Shown here piece by piece: positions 43,386 to 52,929 of a stretch of DNA of 56,657 bases. The stretch is from Verrucomicrobiota bacterium (GTDB lineage: Bacteria; Verrucomicrobiota; Verrucomicrobiia; Opitutales; Opitutaceae). The DNA is taken from positions 1 through 56,657 of the forward strand of contig JAFEGO010000093.1 of assembly GCA_018239845.1 (NCBI GenBank), read 5' to 3'. Positions within the stretch are counted from its first letter, which is position 1; every line of letters starts with the position of its first letter. A model generated the notes under the pieces. The model did not search any database. It saw nothing but the letters and a program-made list of their open reading frames with translations, and was not told the DNA's origin. A program made the position numbers and the translations under genes.

Positions 43386-43455
43386 AACCACGAAAAACAC
43401 GAAAGACACGAAACTGGAAAAACAGCTTCAGTCCCTTTTCGTGTGTTTCGTGGTT
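43386..43455. repeat. Imperfect inverted repeat, ACACGAAA type
   Basis: AACCACGAAAAACACGAAAG continues into ACACGAAA on the left (43386-43413); TTTTCGTGTGTTTCGTGGTT on the right (43436-43455) is its partial reverse complement, lacking one unit. The repeat fills the gatA-gatB gap and its right edge touches the gatA stop codon. Confidence 0.8.
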
Positions 43456-44918
43456 CAAAGGATCGGATGTTTCGTGCTCCAGCTGTGGGCCTGTTCGTAG
43501 GCGCGGGCGATGGCGAGGAGGCTGCTTTCCCGGAAGGGCTGGCCGATGATCTGGGTGCCGATGGGCAGGCCGCTCTTCGTGAAGCCACAGGGCACGCTGA
43601 TCGCGGGCAGGCCCGCGAGGTTCACGCCGATGGTGTAGATGTCGCAGAGGTAGAGCGCCAGCGGGTCGGCCTTCTCGCCGAGCTTGAAGGCCGGCACGGG
43701 CGAGGTCGGCGTGATGAGCGCGTCCACCTCCTTGAAGGCGTTGAGGAAATCCTGACGGATCAGCGTGCGGACTTTCTGCGCGCGGAGGTAATAGGCGTCG
43801 TAGTAGCCCGAACTCAGTACGTAGGTACCGAGGATAATGCGGCGCTTCACCTCGGCGCCAAAACCCTCGGCGCGCGACTGGTAGTAGAGATCGACCACAT
43901 CCTTCGCGCCCGCGGCGCGGTGACCGTAGCGGATGCCGTCGTAGCGCGCGAGGTTCGAGGAAGCCTCGGCCGTCGCGATGACGTAGTAGGTGTCGAGGCA
44001 ATACTGCGTGTGCGGCAGCGAGACCTCGCGGATTTCGCAGCCCTGCGCTTTGTAAAACGCGATGGCCTGCTCGACCGCCTGAGCGATCTCGGGATCGAGA
44101 CCCTCGGCGAAATACTCCTTCGGGATGCCGAGTTTCCACGGGCCGCGATTCGTGGCGAGAGCCGCGCGGTAGTCGGGGATCTCCGTCTTGAACGAGGTGG
44201 AGTCGCGCTCGTCGTGACCCGCGATGGCGCCGAGCACAATGGCCGCGTCCTCGACCGTGCGGGCGAAGGGGCCGATCTGGTCGAGCGAGGAGGCGAAGGC
44301 GATGAGGCCGTAGCGCGACACGAGGCCGTAGGTGGGCTTCAGGCCGACCACGCCGCAGAGCGCGGCGGGCTGGCGGATGGAGCCGCCGGTGTCGGAGCCG
44401 AGCGTGGCGATGGCGGAGCCGGCGGCGAGCGCCGCGGAGCTGCCGCCCGAGCTGCCACCGGGGACGCGCGTGGTGTCCCACGGATTCGACGTGGGGCCGA
44501 AGGCGGAATTTTCCGTCGAGGAGCCCATCGCGAACTCATCGCAGTTGAGCCGGCCCCAGAGCACGGCGCCGGCCTTGCGGAGTTTTTCGGTCACGCCCGC
44601 GTCGTAGGGCGAGACGAAGTTCGCGAGCATCTTGCTCGAGGCGGTGAGCGGCTGGTTGCGCACCGCGATCACGTCCTTCAGCGCGATCGGAATGCCGTCG
44701 AGCGCGCCGAGCGACTGGCCGGCGGCGCGGCGGGCATCGGAAGCGGCGGCCTGCGCGAGTGCGTCGGCCTCGTCGTGCGAATTGAAGGCGTGGATGCGCG
44801 GCTCGGTGGCCTTGGTACGCGCGATGACCGCCTGGGTGAGCTCGACGGCGGTGAGCTTTTTTTCCGCGAGGGCGGCGGCAAGGGCCGTGATCGGCTGGTA
44901 AAAGAGTTCGGAGGACAT
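43455..44918 (-). CDS. gatA: Aspartyl/glutamyl-tRNA amidotransferase subunit A
   Basis: A 487-residue amidase-signature enzyme. Catalytic Lys lies in [10 protein letters not shown], and the cis-Ser/Ser pair in [16 protein letters not shown] plus [14 protein letters not shown]. It releases ammonia from glutamine for GatB. It is 10 bases from gatC and separated from gatB by a repeat element. Confidence 0.96.
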   Translation of the reverse strand: MSSELFYQPITALAAALAEKKLTAVELTQAVIARTKATEPRIHAFNSHDEADALAQAAASDARRAAGQSLGALDGIPIALKDVIAVRNQPLTASSKMLANFVSPYDAGVTEKLRKAGAVLWGRLNCDEFAMGSSTENSAFGPTSNPWDTTRVPGGSSGGSSAALAAGSAIATLGSDTGGSIRQPAALCGVVGLKPTYGLVSRYGLIAFASSLDQIGPFARTVEDAAIVLGAIAGHDERDSTSFKTEIPDYRAALATNRGPWKLGIPKEYFAEGLDPEIAQAVEQAIAFYKAQGCEIREVSLPHTQYCLDTYYVIATAEASSNLARYDGIRYGHRAAGAKDVVDLYYQSRAEGFGAEVKRRIILGTYVLSSGYYDAYYLRAQKVRTLIRQDFLNAFKEVDALITPTSPVPAFKLGEKADPLALYLCDIYTIGVNLAGLPAISVPCGFTKSGLPIGTQIIGQPFRESSLLAIARAYEQAHSWSTKHPIL

Positions 44919-44928
44919 GCGGCGCGGT

Positions 44929-45219
44929 TTATTCGATCACCTTGGGGACGATCACCATGTTATCGCGCTGGGCGGGAGCGTTGCGCAAGGCGTCGGCCAC
45001 CGGCAGGCCGGGACGGGCGACATCCTCCTGCCAGACGTTGAAGATTGGCGTGGCGTGCGCAGTGGGCTCGACGCCCGAGACGTCCACCTTGGCGAGCTGC
45101 GCGATGTGGTGGAGGACGTCGCCGAGCTGCTGCGCGTACTTCGCCTTCTCCTCGGGCGTGAGGGCGAGCCGGGCGAGCTTGGCGACGTGGTCGATGTCGA
45201 GGGCGGGTGCGTTGGCCAT
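44929..45219 (-). CDS. gatC: Aspartyl/glutamyl-tRNA amidotransferase subunit C
   Basis: A 96-residue Gat[21 protein letters not shown] is the family start and [16 protein letters not shown] the typical tail. ATG 45219 (MANAPALD) fits the usual length; a Met seven codons upstream is an alternative. It stabilises the GatA-GatB complex. First gene of gatCAB. Confidence 0.93.
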   Translation of the reverse strand: MANAPALDIDHVAKLARLALTPEEKAKYAQQLGDVLHHIAQLAKVDVSGVEPTAHATPIFNVWQEDVARPGLPVADALRNAPAQRDNMVIVPKVIE

Positions 45220-45340
45220 GGGCGTGATAGGCGGAAGCATTGGTATTTTTCCCCGCCTTGTAAGCACAAAGGAGGGAAAATCGCCCGGCGGGCAAAAATG
45301 TGACTGGCCCCCGGCCCGGCCGGTCCTTCATCGTGCGGCC

Positions 45341-45688
45341 ATGTTTGAGATCTCCGGCACCGTCAAAAAAATCTTCAACGAGCAGACCTTCGGCAGCGGC
45401 TTCAACAAGCGCGAGTTCGTGATCACCATCGAGTCGGGCCGCTTCCCGCAGGACATCAAGTTCGAGTGCGTGAAGGACAAGGTCGCCCTCGTTGCGGGCC
45501 TGAAGGAGGGCGGCAAGGTGAAGGTCTTCTTCGACCTGCGCGGCCGCGAGTGGAAGGAAAGCTACTTCGTGAACCTCAACGCCTGGAAGATCGAGGCCCT
45601 CGGTGGCGGCGGCGCTTCCGGCGCGCCCGAGGAAGACGGCCCCCCGTTGTCCGAGCCGGACGGCGAGACGCTGGACTCGCCGTTTTGA
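45341..45688 (+). CDS. DUF3127 OB-fold protein
   Basis: A 115-residue DUF3127 protein: [39 protein letters not shown] and [15 protein letters not shown]. The family has an OB-like fold and is best known in Bacteroidetes and Verrucomicrobia; it may bind single-stranded nucleic acid. The last 30 residues are acidic and disordered like an SSB tail. Divergent from gatC. Confidence 0.85.
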   Translation: MFEISGTVKKIFNEQTFGSGFNKREFVITIESGRFPQDIKFECVKDKVALVAGLKEGGKVKVFFDLRGREWKESYFVNLNAWKIEALGGGGASGAPEEDGPPLSEPDGETLDSPF

Positions 45689-45698
45689 GCGGGGATAA

Positions 45699-46043
45699 AT
45701 GGCTCGCACCGGTATCGCATTTTTGGTCGCCCCGCTGGTTTCGGCGGCGGCGATTGTCCATGATGCCGGTCCGCTGATCGCGGGCGTCTATGCCTACGTT
45801 ATCAGCTACTTTTTCGGCATTCCCTTGTTCCTGATCCTGAGGCGTAAGAAAAAGGAATCGTATCTTTGCTACGCCGCAGGTGGCGCCGCATCTGCGGCGC
45901 TAGTGGCGCTCCCCATCGTGATCGGAAGCGGCGTTTGGCCGTTCATGGCAATCCTTGCCGGCATCGGTGCTATCGAAGGTCTCTGTTTTCGATCTATTCG
46001 CGGTCCGAGAATTAGTGGGCCCAAAGACGCAGCAACGGCTTGA
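45699..46043 (+). CDS. Small membrane protein, unknown
   Basis: A 114-residue protein, not recognised, with about three to four hydrophobic segments (near residues 6-25, 29-48, 58-77 and 82-98) and the basic loop LRRKKKES. The sequence is less GC-rich than its surroundings and its codon use is less biased, which suggests a recent origin or transfer. It starts ten bases after DUF3127. Confidence 0.6.
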   Translation: MARTGIAFLVAPLVSAAAIVHDAGPLIAGVYAYVISYFFGIPLFLILRRKKKESYLCYAAGGAASAALVALPIVIGSGVWPFMAILAGIGAIEGLCFRSIRGPRISGPKDAATA

Positions 46044-46055
46044 TGTCCGAGCTTA

Positions 46056-46078
46056 GGGGCGTGGCTTGGCCACGCCCC
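46056..46078. terminator. Bidirectional-type hairpin between convergent genes
   Basis: GGGGCGTGGC and GCCACGCCCC form a perfect ten-base stem with a three-base loop between the small membrane protein gene and pheT. No T-run on either side; it may be a REP-like palindrome rather than a terminator. Confidence 0.55.
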
Positions 46079-46092
46079 GCCTTAAGAAAGCA

Positions 46093-48579
46093 TCACTTGC
46101 GGATCTGCCAGCTAGTCGTACTCGCGATCTCGTCCTGCACCTTCTGGAAGACGGCGTTGACCTCGTCGTCGGTGAGGGTGCGGTCGGGGGCGCGGAAAAC
46201 CAGGCTGTAAGCGAGGCTCTTTTTACCCTCCGGCACACCGGGACCGGTGTACACGTCGAACGGGCTCACGCTCTCCAGCGCGAAGGCCGTGCCGGTGGCG
46301 GCGCGGGCGAGCTTCTCGAGGGTCTTCTGGACCTCGGCGGAGGATGTCGCGGCGTCGACGACCAGCGCGAGGTCGCGCAGGGCGGCGGGCTGCAGGCTGA
46401 AGTCGGCGTAACGGCGGCGCGTGTTCTCGCCGGTAATTTTCTCCGGGAGAATGACGAAGATGCCAGCGTACACCTTGCCCTCGAGGCCGAGGGATTTGAG
46501 CATCGCGAGATTCAGCAGGCCGAAGCGCGCGGTCCAGCCGTGGTCGATGTTGCCCGCGGCGGCCGAATGGCCCTCCTGCCAGCCGAAGGCCGGGTGGCCG
46601 TTGCCCGCGGCGGGCGTGAGCGGCTGGCGCGCGAAGTCGATGCCAGCGGCCGCCGCGAGCGCGGCGACGTGGTGCTTGGCGGTGTAGAAATCCTCGGTGG
46701 AGCTGGGCTCCGTCTTCAGCCACGTGCGGACCCCGATGGGCTCGGCGAGGAGGAAGGCGACGGCGGCGCACTCGACGTTCTGCCCGTGGCGCTCCATGAA
46801 GACGCGTCCGGTCTCGCAGAGGCGCGTGACGGCGACGCCGCGGGACTGGTTGAGCTTGAGCGCATCGAGCAGGCCGCCGATCAGCGTGGGACGGAGGTGC
46901 GACTGGTCCTCGACGAAGGGGTTGGCCAGCGCGAGCTCCTGCGCCGCGGTGGCCGAGACCCACGTGGCGATCTCCTTCGCGGGACGCAGCGTGTAGTTCA
47001 CACACTCGTGGAAATCGTGGCCGACGAGGTAGTCGGTGACACGGCGGTTGAAGAGCACGATCGGATCGTCGTCCGTGACGAGGCCGGGCGAAGAGACGAC
47101 GGCGGCGGGAATCTTCTCCGTGCCGTAGAGGCGCAGCACTTCCTCGACGAGATCGATCGGGCGGTCGAGGTCGTCGCGCCAGCTCGGGATGCCAAGGGTC
47201 CAGGCGGGACCGCGGCGCGGGTGCTCGGTCGGCTCCTCGCGGTTGATGGTGAACTCAAGGGCCTCGAAGGCGGCCCGCATCTCCTCGGCGGGGATGTTGA
47301 AGCCGAGTTTGTCGGTGATGTAGTCGTGCGTGACGACGATCTCGCGCTGCCAGGGCACATCGCTGCCCACACGGTAAACCGGGCCGGTGACGTGGCCGCC
47401 GGCGGTCGCGATGATGAGGTCGATGGCGCGGTGCGCGGCCTCAAGCGAGCTGTGGACATCGACGCCGCGCTCGTAGCGGTACGAGGAATCAGAGGCGAGG
47501 CCGAGGCGCTTCGACGTGGCGCGGACGGACTGGCGCTTGAAGTAGGCGCACTCCAGCACGAGGTCGGTGGTGTCGGCGCTGACGCCGGAGTTTTCGCCGC
47601 CCATGATGCCGGCGATGACGACGGGCTTGGCCGCGTCGGCGATGACGAGCATCTGCGGCGTGAGCACGCGCTCCTTGCCGTCGAGCGTGGTGAGTTTTTC
47701 GCCGATGACGGCGCGGCGCACGACGATCTCGGCGCCGCCGAGCTTGCGCGCGTCGAAGGCGTGCAGCGGCTGGCCGGTCTCGAGCATGACGTAGTTGCCG
47801 ACGTCCACGACGTTGTTGATCGGACGGAGGCCGACCGCACTGAGGCGGGCCTGGAGCCACGCGGGGCTCGGGCCGATCTTCACGCCGCTGATGATGTGCG
47901 CGGTGTAGAGCGGGCAGTCCTCGGGCGACTCGACGCGCACGGCCTTGAGCAGGTCGGGGCGCGGCGTGACGCCATCGGCCAGCGCGCCGGTGAACTTTTG
48001 CTTCGGGTAGGTGAGCGGGAGCTTGAACCACGCGGCGAGCTCGCGCGCGATGCCGAGGTGTGAAAGCGCGTCGGGGCGGTTGGGCGTGATCTCGATGTCG
48101 AAGACCGTGTCACCGGCCGGCAGCACCTCATTGATCGGCGTGCCGAGCGCGGGCGAGCCCTCGAGGATGAGGAGACCATGGCCCGCGGGCAGGCCGATCT
48201 CGTCGGGGCCGCACAGCATGCCCTGCGACTCATGGCCGTACTTCTTGGACTGCGTGATCTTGAAATCACCGGGCAGCACGGCGCCGGGCAGCGCCACGGG
48301 GACGCGGCGGCCGGGATCGCAGTTGTGCGCTCCGCACACGATCGTCTTCACGCCGCCCGCGGGGCCGACGTCCACGGTGCAGAGGGAAATCTCCTTCTTG
48401 AGATTCGGGATTTTCTCGCGCGTGAGGATCTCGCCGACGACGACATTATCGAGCTTGGGCGCGCCGGTGTTGGCGATGCCCTCGACCTCGAAGCCGAGGA
48501 AGGTGATCGCGCGCGAAATCTCGTCGTTCGACGCGGTGAGGGCGACGTAGTCTTTGAGCCAGTTGAGGGAAATTTTCAC
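46093..48579 (-). CDS. pheT: Phenylalanyl-tRNA synthetase beta subunit
   Basis: An 828-residue PheRS beta subunit. It starts MKISLNWLKDYVAL (from GTG 48579), then the tRNA-binding domain (VVGEILTREKIPN, CGAHNCDPG), the B3/B4 editing and B5 domains, and an FDX-ACB domain at the C-terminus (FQPAALRDLALVVD-like, VFDVYTGPGVPEGKKSLAY). It works with PheS, ten bases upstream. Confidence 0.96.
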   Translation of the reverse strand: MKISLNWLKDYVALTASNDEISRAITFLGFEVEGIANTGAPKLDNVVVGEILTREKIPNLKKEISLCTVDVGPAGGVKTIVCGAHNCDPGRRVPVALPGAVLPGDFKITQSKKYGHESQGMLCGPDEIGLPAGHGLLILEGSPALGTPINEVLPAGDTVFDIEITPNRPDALSHLGIARELAAWFKLPLTYPKQKFTGALADGVTPRPDLLKAVRVESPEDCPLYTAHIISGVKIGPSPAWLQARLSAVGLRPINNVVDVGNYVMLETGQPLHAFDARKLGGAEIVVRRAVIGEKLTTLDGKERVLTPQMLVIADAAKPVVIAGIMGGENSGVSADTTDLVLECAYFKRQSVRATSKRLGLASDSSYRYERGVDVHSSLEAAHRAIDLIIATAGGHVTGPVYRVGSDVPWQREIVVTHDYITDKLGFNIPAEEMRAAFEALEFTINREEPTEHPRRGPAWTLGIPSWRDDLDRPIDLVEEVLRLYGTEKIPAAVVSSPGLVTDDDPIVLFNRRVTDYLVGHDFHECVNYTLRPAKEIATWVSATAAQELALANPFVEDQSHLRPTLIGGLLDALKLNQSRGVAVTRLCETGRVFMERHGQNVECAAVAFLLAEPIGVRTWLKTEPSSTEDFYTAKHHVAALAAAAGIDFARQPLTPAAGNGHPAFGWQEGHSAAAGNIDHGWTARFGLLNLAMLKSLGLEGKVYAGIFVILPEKITGENTRRRYADFSLQPAALRDLALVVDAATSSAEVQKTLEKLARAATGTAFALESVSPFDVYTGPGVPEGKKSLAYSLVFRAPDRTLTDDEVNAVFQKVQDEIASTTSWQIRK

Positions 48580-48588
48580 GGGAGGAAC

Positions 48589-49632
48589 TCAGGCAAATTG
48601 TTTCAGGAAACGGAGGTCGTTCTGGTAGAAGTACCGGATGTCATCGATGCCGTAGAGGAGCATCGCGAGACGCTCGAGGCCCATGCCGAAGGCGTAGCCG
48701 CTCCACACTTCGGGATCGTAGCCGACGTCGGCGAAAACAGTGGGATCGACCATGCCGCAGCCGCCGATCTCGATCCACGGCTTCTTCACCTTGGGCAGGT
48801 GCGAGGCGGAAAGATCGACCTCGAAGCTCGGCTCGGTGTAGCCGAAGTAGTGAGGGCGGAAACGGGTCTTGGTGTCCTTGCCGAGGAGCGAGGCGAAGAT
48901 GTAGTCAAGCAGCGCCTTGAGATCGCGCACGGTGACGTTCTTGTCCACGTAGAGACACTCGAGCTGGTGGAAATTCGCGGAGTGCGTGGCGTCCGTCGTG
49001 TCGCGGCGATACACGCGGCCGGGCGAGACGATGCGGATCGGGGGCTTGCCCTTGAGCATCGTGCGGACCTGCACGGACGAGGTGTGTGTGCGGAGGAGGT
49101 ATTTTTCGCCGGGATTCTTCTTGGAGATGTTGGCGAACTTCGCGGCCTCGGGGAGGTAAAACGTGTCCTGCGCGTCGCGCGCGGGGTGGTCGGCGGGCGT
49201 GTTGAGCGCGTCGAAGCAGTAGTACTCGGTCTCGACCTCCGGACCGTCGGCGACGGTGAAGCCGACCTTGCGGAGGATGCGGCACATCTCCTCGCGGACG
49301 AGCGTGAGCGGGTGGTAGGTGCCGGGGCCGAGATCGGGCGGCGGCAGCGTGGCATCGACCGCGGGGCCGAGCTTGGCCTGGAGCTCGGCGGACTCGATGC
49401 CGACGAGGGCGTCGTCGAGGAGGGCCTGGACGCGGGTCTTCGTTTCGTTGATGAGCTTGCCGAGGGCGGGACGCTCCTCCTTCGGCACGGTGCCCATCTG
49501 CTTCATGAGCGCGGTGAGCGCGCCGTTGGGGCCGACGTAGCGGGCCTTGGCGGCTTCGAATTCAGGGCGGGCCTTGAGCGCGGCCAGCTCGGTCTGAGCC
49601 TGGGCAACGAGAGCGGAAAGTTGGTCTTGCAT
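48589..49632 (-). CDS. pheS: Phenylalanyl-tRNA synthetase alpha subunit
   Basis: A 347-residue class II synthetase subunit. HTSSVQVRTM, RVYRRDTTDATHSANFHQLE (motif 2) and GYAFGMGLERLAMLLYGIDD (motif 3) form the active site. A coiled-coil N-terminus contacts tRNA. An intrinsic terminator separates it from rplT, so it likely has its own promoter or is attenuated. Confidence 0.96.
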   Translation of the reverse strand: MQDQLSALVAQAQTELAALKARPEFEAAKARYVGPNGALTALMKQMGTVPKEERPALGKLINETKTRVQALLDDALVGIESAELQAKLGPAVDATLPPPDLGPGTYHPLTLVREEMCRILRKVGFTVADGPEVETEYYCFDALNTPADHPARDAQDTFYLPEAAKFANISKKNPGEKYLLRTHTSSVQVRTMLKGKPPIRIVSPGRVYRRDTTDATHSANFHQLECLYVDKNVTVRDLKALLDYIFASLLGKDTKTRFRPHYFGYTEPSFEVDLSASHLPKVKKPWIEIGGCGMVDPTVFADVGYDPEVWSGYAFGMGLERLAMLLYGIDDIRYFYQNDLRFLKQFA

Positions 49633-49659
49633 GAGGAACGAGAGGAAGGACTAGGTTTG

Positions 49660-49692
49660 CCCACGGAACACACGGAAGACACGGAAAATACC
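49660..49692. repeat. CACGGAA 9-bp repeat
   Basis: CCCACGGAACACACGGAAGA then CACGGAAAATACC, three units of period nine to ten, upstream of pheS. It belongs to the same family as 12821-12909 and 43386-43455. Confidence 0.7.
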
Positions 49693-49705
49693 GCGGGGGA
49701 TGCGC

Positions 49706-49744
49706 AAAAAAAGAGGACGGTGCTTCGGATGAAGCCCGTCCTCT
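49706..49744 (-). terminator. Rho-independent terminator between rplT and pheS
   Basis: Read on the minus strand: AGAGGACGG pairs with CCGTCCTCT across an internal small hairpin (GCTTC/GAAGC), followed by seven T residues. Confidence 0.9.
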
Positions 49745-49786
49745 GGGAAAACAGAGAGCGAGCCACGGGGCTCGCGTTGTCTTGGA

Positions 49787-50170
49787 TTAGGCCTTCTTGA
49801 GGGCGGCGGCCTTGGCCTTCAACGCGTCCTGGGCTTTGGCGACCAGGCCGGTAAAGGCGACTTCGTCACGGATCGCGAGATCGCTCAGGACCTTGCGGTC
49901 GAGGATGATGTTCGCGGCGTGGAGGCCTTCGATGAAGCGGCTGTACGTGATGCCGTTGTTGCGGCAGGCGGCGTTGAGACGCACGATCCAGAGACCACGA
50001 CGGTCGGACTTCTTCTTCTTGCGCGCGATGTAGGCGTACTGCCACGCGTGCTGGACGGCTTCTTTCGCGTAGCGGAAGAGCTTGGATTTGCTACCGAAAT
50101 AGCCCTTGGCGTATTTCAGTACTTTCTTGTGCCGCTTGCGGGAAGCGGGCGAGTTGGTTGCACGAGCCAT
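49787..50170 (-). CDS. rplT: Ribosomal protein L20
   Basis: A 127-residue L20: MARATNSPASRKRHKKVLKY, YGSKSKLFRYAKEA-like and RRGLWIVRLNAACRNNG are standard. It binds 23S rRNA early in assembly. A clear AAGGA lies about 12 bases before the ATG. The 3' end is marked by an intrinsic terminator. Confidence 0.97.
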   Translation of the reverse strand: MARATNSPASRKRHKKVLKYAKGYFGSKSKLFRYAKEAVQHAWQYAYIARKKKKSDRRGLWIVRLNAACRNNGITYSRFIEGLHAANIILDRKVLSDLAIRDEVAFTGLVAKAQDALKAKAAALKKA

Positions 50171-50197
50171 GTTGGTTTATTCCTTTTTAGGTTAATC

Positions 50198-50229
50198 GTC
50201 GGCAGGTCGGCTTAGTTCACCTGCCGGAC
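50198..50229 (-). promoter_or_regulatory. Hairpin in the rplT leader
   Basis: GTCGGCAGGT and ACCTGCCGGAC form a ten-base stem with one bulged G, in the 89-base rpmI-rplT gap. It may be an RNA structure bound by L20 or a processing site; by position only. Confidence 0.4.
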
Positions 50230-50259
50230 GAAGTTATGGTTTTAGCGAGCCTTTGTTGG

Positions 50260-50454
50260 TCAGAGACCGTGGGGCAGGCAGCGCAGGAGCGCCGGCGCAT
50301 GGCCGACGTCGACGAGCTTGTCACGGGAGGCACGACGCTTGGACTTCGTGCTCTTCGCAGACAGCAGGTGACGGAAGCCGGGCGTGCGGCGAACGAGCTT
50401 TCCTTTGGCGGAGAGCTTGAAGCGCTTGGCTACGGACTTTTTGGTCTTTTGCAT
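50260..50454 (-). CDS. rpmI: Ribosomal protein L35
   Basis: A 64-residue L35: MQKTKKSVAKRFKLSAKGKL and RRTPGFRHLLSAKSTKSKRR. Next to rplT as usual, but infC, normally directly upstream, is replaced by a pabBC gene. Confidence 0.95.
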   Translation of the reverse strand: MQKTKKSVAKRFKLSAKGKLVRRTPGFRHLLSAKSTKSKRRASRDKLVDVGHAPALLRCLPHGL

Positions 50455-50524
50455 GGAGAGAGCGGAAGAAAACAGACTTCGCCGGGGCTATTGGCAAGGG
50501 GAAACTGCCCAAAATCGGCAACCT

Positions 50525-52714
50525 TCACCGAGCGGCCAGCTCGCGCCAAGCCGCCAGTAAACGCTGCGTGACCGGGCCGGGAGCGGGTTTGGCCCGCCCA
50601 TCGAGGGCACAGAGCGGGCGGACCCCGACCAAGGCGTTGGTCACGAACAACTCCTGCGCCGCGTGCAAATCGGCGGGCGTCAGGGCTGTTTCGGCGACCG
50701 GGATGCCCAGCTCGGCGGCAAGGGCGAGCACTTGGGTCCGCGTGACGCCCGGGAGCGGTCCGGCGACGAGCGGCGGGGTGCGGAGCATACCATCGATCAC
50801 GCCAAAGACGTTGGAAATGGCGCCTTCGACGATCAGCCCCGCCGGGTCTGTAAGCAACACCTCCTCATAGCCTTGCGCCCGGGCCGCGACCAGCGCCTCG
50901 CGCCAAAGGTGGCGGCCGAGGTGCTTGTGCGGCCGGGCGCTGTCCGGCGGCGGCAAAGCCGAGGTGCACACCGCGGTCCAGAGCAGTTTCGCCATGTGCG
51001 GACGCGGCGGCTCCAAGGTCATCTGCCACTCGCAGCCTCCGGCCGTGCGCCAAGCCGACCAGCGCAGCACGCCCTCGGCGAGACCCTTGGAAGCGAGCAG
51101 TTGGCCCGCCGCCTCGCGCAACGTCTCGTCCGACGGGCCGCGAAACCCGTAGTAGGCGCACCCGGCCGCGAAACGCCGGAGATGCGCGTCGAAAAATTGA
51201 ATGCGCCCCGCGTGCACGAGCAGCGTCTCGGTCACCCCCACGGCGCCCGTCGGCTCCGGGTGGTTCACCTGCATCGCGCCGCCCTCCCCCGCCCGCGTCC
51301 AACCGAGCGCGGCGAAGAGCGCGCGGCCCTTCGCGAGCGTTTCCTCGTACTCCGCCGCCGGGTCGGAGTCCCACACGATGCCCGCGCCCACGTGAAAACC
51401 CGCCTGCACCCCGCGGCACACGATGGTGCGGATGGCGATGTTGAGGTCGATCCGGCCGCACGCGCTGAAATACCCGATGGCGCCCGAAAACACGCCGCGC
51501 CGCCCCGGCTCGATCTCCGCGATGGTCTGCATCGCGCGGACCTTCGGCGCGCCCGTGATCGAGCCGCCGGGAAACACCGCGCGCAGCAACGCCGCCACGC
51601 CGATCTCCGGCCGCAGCTCGCCCTCGACCTCGCCGACGAGGTGGTGGACCGTCGCGAAGGATTCGAGGCTGTGCAGCCGCCGCACCTGCACGCTGCCGAA
51701 GCGGCAGACGCGCCCGAGGTCGTTGCGCAGCAGATCCACGATCATCAGCAGCTCCGCCCGCTCCTTCTCGCTCGCGAGCAGGCTCGCCCGCTGCGCCGCA
51801 TCCTCCTCCGGCGTCAGGCCGCGCGGCCGCGTGCCCTTGATCGGCGCCGTGCGTATCCGATCACCCTGTACCTCGATGAAACGCTCCGGCGAACTGCTCA
51901 GCACCGCCAGCCCCTCGCCCGCGTCGAGGTACGCTGCCATCGGCGCGGGGTTCAGCGCGCGCAACCGCCGGTAAAGCACCGCCGGCGGCTCCGCCAGCGC
52001 CCCGCGGAAACACTGCGCGAGATTCATCTGATAAATTTCCCCGGCCGCGATACGCTCGCGCACGCGCTCCACCGCGGTGATGAAGTCCGCCCGCGTGAGA
52101 TTGCTCGCGCCGACGCCGCTTACCGGCGCAGGCAACGCCGGCTCAACCTCAGTCGCGCCGCTCAGCCACTGCGCCAGCTCGGCGATCGCGGCCTCGGGCG
52201 CGCGCCGCCAGCCCACGCCCACGAGCCAGGCCTGCCCCGTCCCATGATCCCAAACCGCCGCGGCGTCGTACCACGCGAGGTTGATGTCGGGCGTGTCGTC
52301 GCTCGCATCGCCCGCGGCAAACGCCGCCGGCTCCGTCACCCGCCCGAGATCGTACGACAGAAAACCCACCGCCCCGCCGGAAAACGGCAGATCGGATTTT
52401 CCCGACTCTACGCGAAATTCCGCCAACCGTCGCTCCAGTTCGCCGAGCGGATCACCGGTCGTCTCCTCCGCCGCCTCCCCTGCCCGCTCGAAGCGCACCC
52501 GCCCGCCCCATGCGCGAAACCGTGCCAGCGGTTCGCTACCCATGATCGAAAACCGCGCCGCCGGGTCGGTCGCCGCCGAGCTGCTATCGAGCCAGAAAAT
52601 CCCCGCCCGCCCCTGCGCCTGCAGCGCGGCAAACGCCCGCGCCGGATCCGCGCCGTGCCAGGGCACGACCTTCACCTGTGCTCGCGCGGAGAGTGCGGCC
52701 GGGATCGTGGTCAT
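50525..52714 (-). CDS. pabBC: Fused aminodeoxychorismate synthase component I and 4-amino-4-deoxychorismate lyase
   Basis: A 729-residue bifunctional protein for p-aminobenzoate (folate) synthesis. Residues 1-450 are PabB-like: IKGTRPRGLTPEED, ELLMIVDLLRNDLGRVCRFG, VFPGGSITGAPKVRAMQTIA. The C-terminal 270 residues are PabC-like, a fold-type IV PLP enzyme: RPHKHLGRHLWREALVA carries the PLP Lys and FVTNALVGVRPL is the typical end. A glutamine amidotransferase (PabA) is not in the window. It is 70 bases upstream of rpmI. Confidence 0.92.
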   Translation of the reverse strand: MTTIPAALSARAQVKVVPWHGADPARAFAALQAQGRAGIFWLDSSSAATDPAARFSIMGSEPLARFRAWGGRVRFERAGEAAEETTGDPLGELERRLAEFRVESGKSDLPFSGGAVGFLSYDLGRVTEPAAFAAGDASDDTPDINLAWYDAAAVWDHGTGQAWLVGVGWRRAPEAAIAELAQWLSGATEVEPALPAPVSGVGASNLTRADFITAVERVRERIAAGEIYQMNLAQCFRGALAEPPAVLYRRLRALNPAPMAAYLDAGEGLAVLSSSPERFIEVQGDRIRTAPIKGTRPRGLTPEEDAAQRASLLASEKERAELLMIVDLLRNDLGRVCRFGSVQVRRLHSLESFATVHHLVGEVEGELRPEIGVAALLRAVFPGGSITGAPKVRAMQTIAEIEPGRRGVFSGAIGYFSACGRIDLNIAIRTIVCRGVQAGFHVGAGIVWDSDPAAEYEETLAKGRALFAALGWTRAGEGGAMQVNHPEPTGAVGVTETLLVHAGRIQFFDAHLRRFAAGCAYYGFRGPSDETLREAAGQLLASKGLAEGVLRWSAWRTAGGCEWQMTLEPPRPHMAKLLWTAVCTSALPPPDSARPHKHLGRHLWREALVAARAQGYEEVLLTDPAGLIVEGAISNVFGVIDGMLRTPPLVAGPLPGVTRTQVLALAAELGIPVAETALTPADLHAAQELFVTNALVGVRPLCALDGRAKPAPGPVTQRLLAAWRELAAR

Positions 52715-52817
52715 CGGAATAATGGGCCAACTTGCAAGGCCCCCGCGTGAAATACAACCCCCGGCTGGGCGTCGTGGCTTTCCTTTTTCGCGGACTGTGT
52801 CCGCCAGTAAATCGAAG

Positions 52818-52891
52818 TGGCTGCCCGACTAGGACTCGAACCTAGACAAAACGAGTCAGAGTCGTTTGTGCTACCATTACACCATCGAGCA
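52818..52891 (-). tRNA. tRNA-Gln (anticodon CTG)
   Basis: A 74-base cloverleaf with encoded CCA. Acceptor TGCTCGA pairs with TCGGGCA (one G-T). D-arm TGTAATGGTAGCA, anticodon loop CTCTGAC with anticodon CTG, T-loop TTCGAGTC. It reads CAG. With gatCAB nearby, Gln may be charged indirectly, but the tRNA does not show this. Confidence 0.96.
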
Positions 52892-52929
52892 GTGAAAATT
52901 GTCTGGCGACCGCGCAAACAGCGCAGAAA

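Noticed and set aside
46066..48063. Plus-strand open frame of 665 codons opposite pheT
   Set aside because: Antisense of a clear essential gene and without recognisable domains.
50455..50524. Remnant of infC upstream of rpmI
   Set aside because: The 70-base gap has no coding similarity to IF3.
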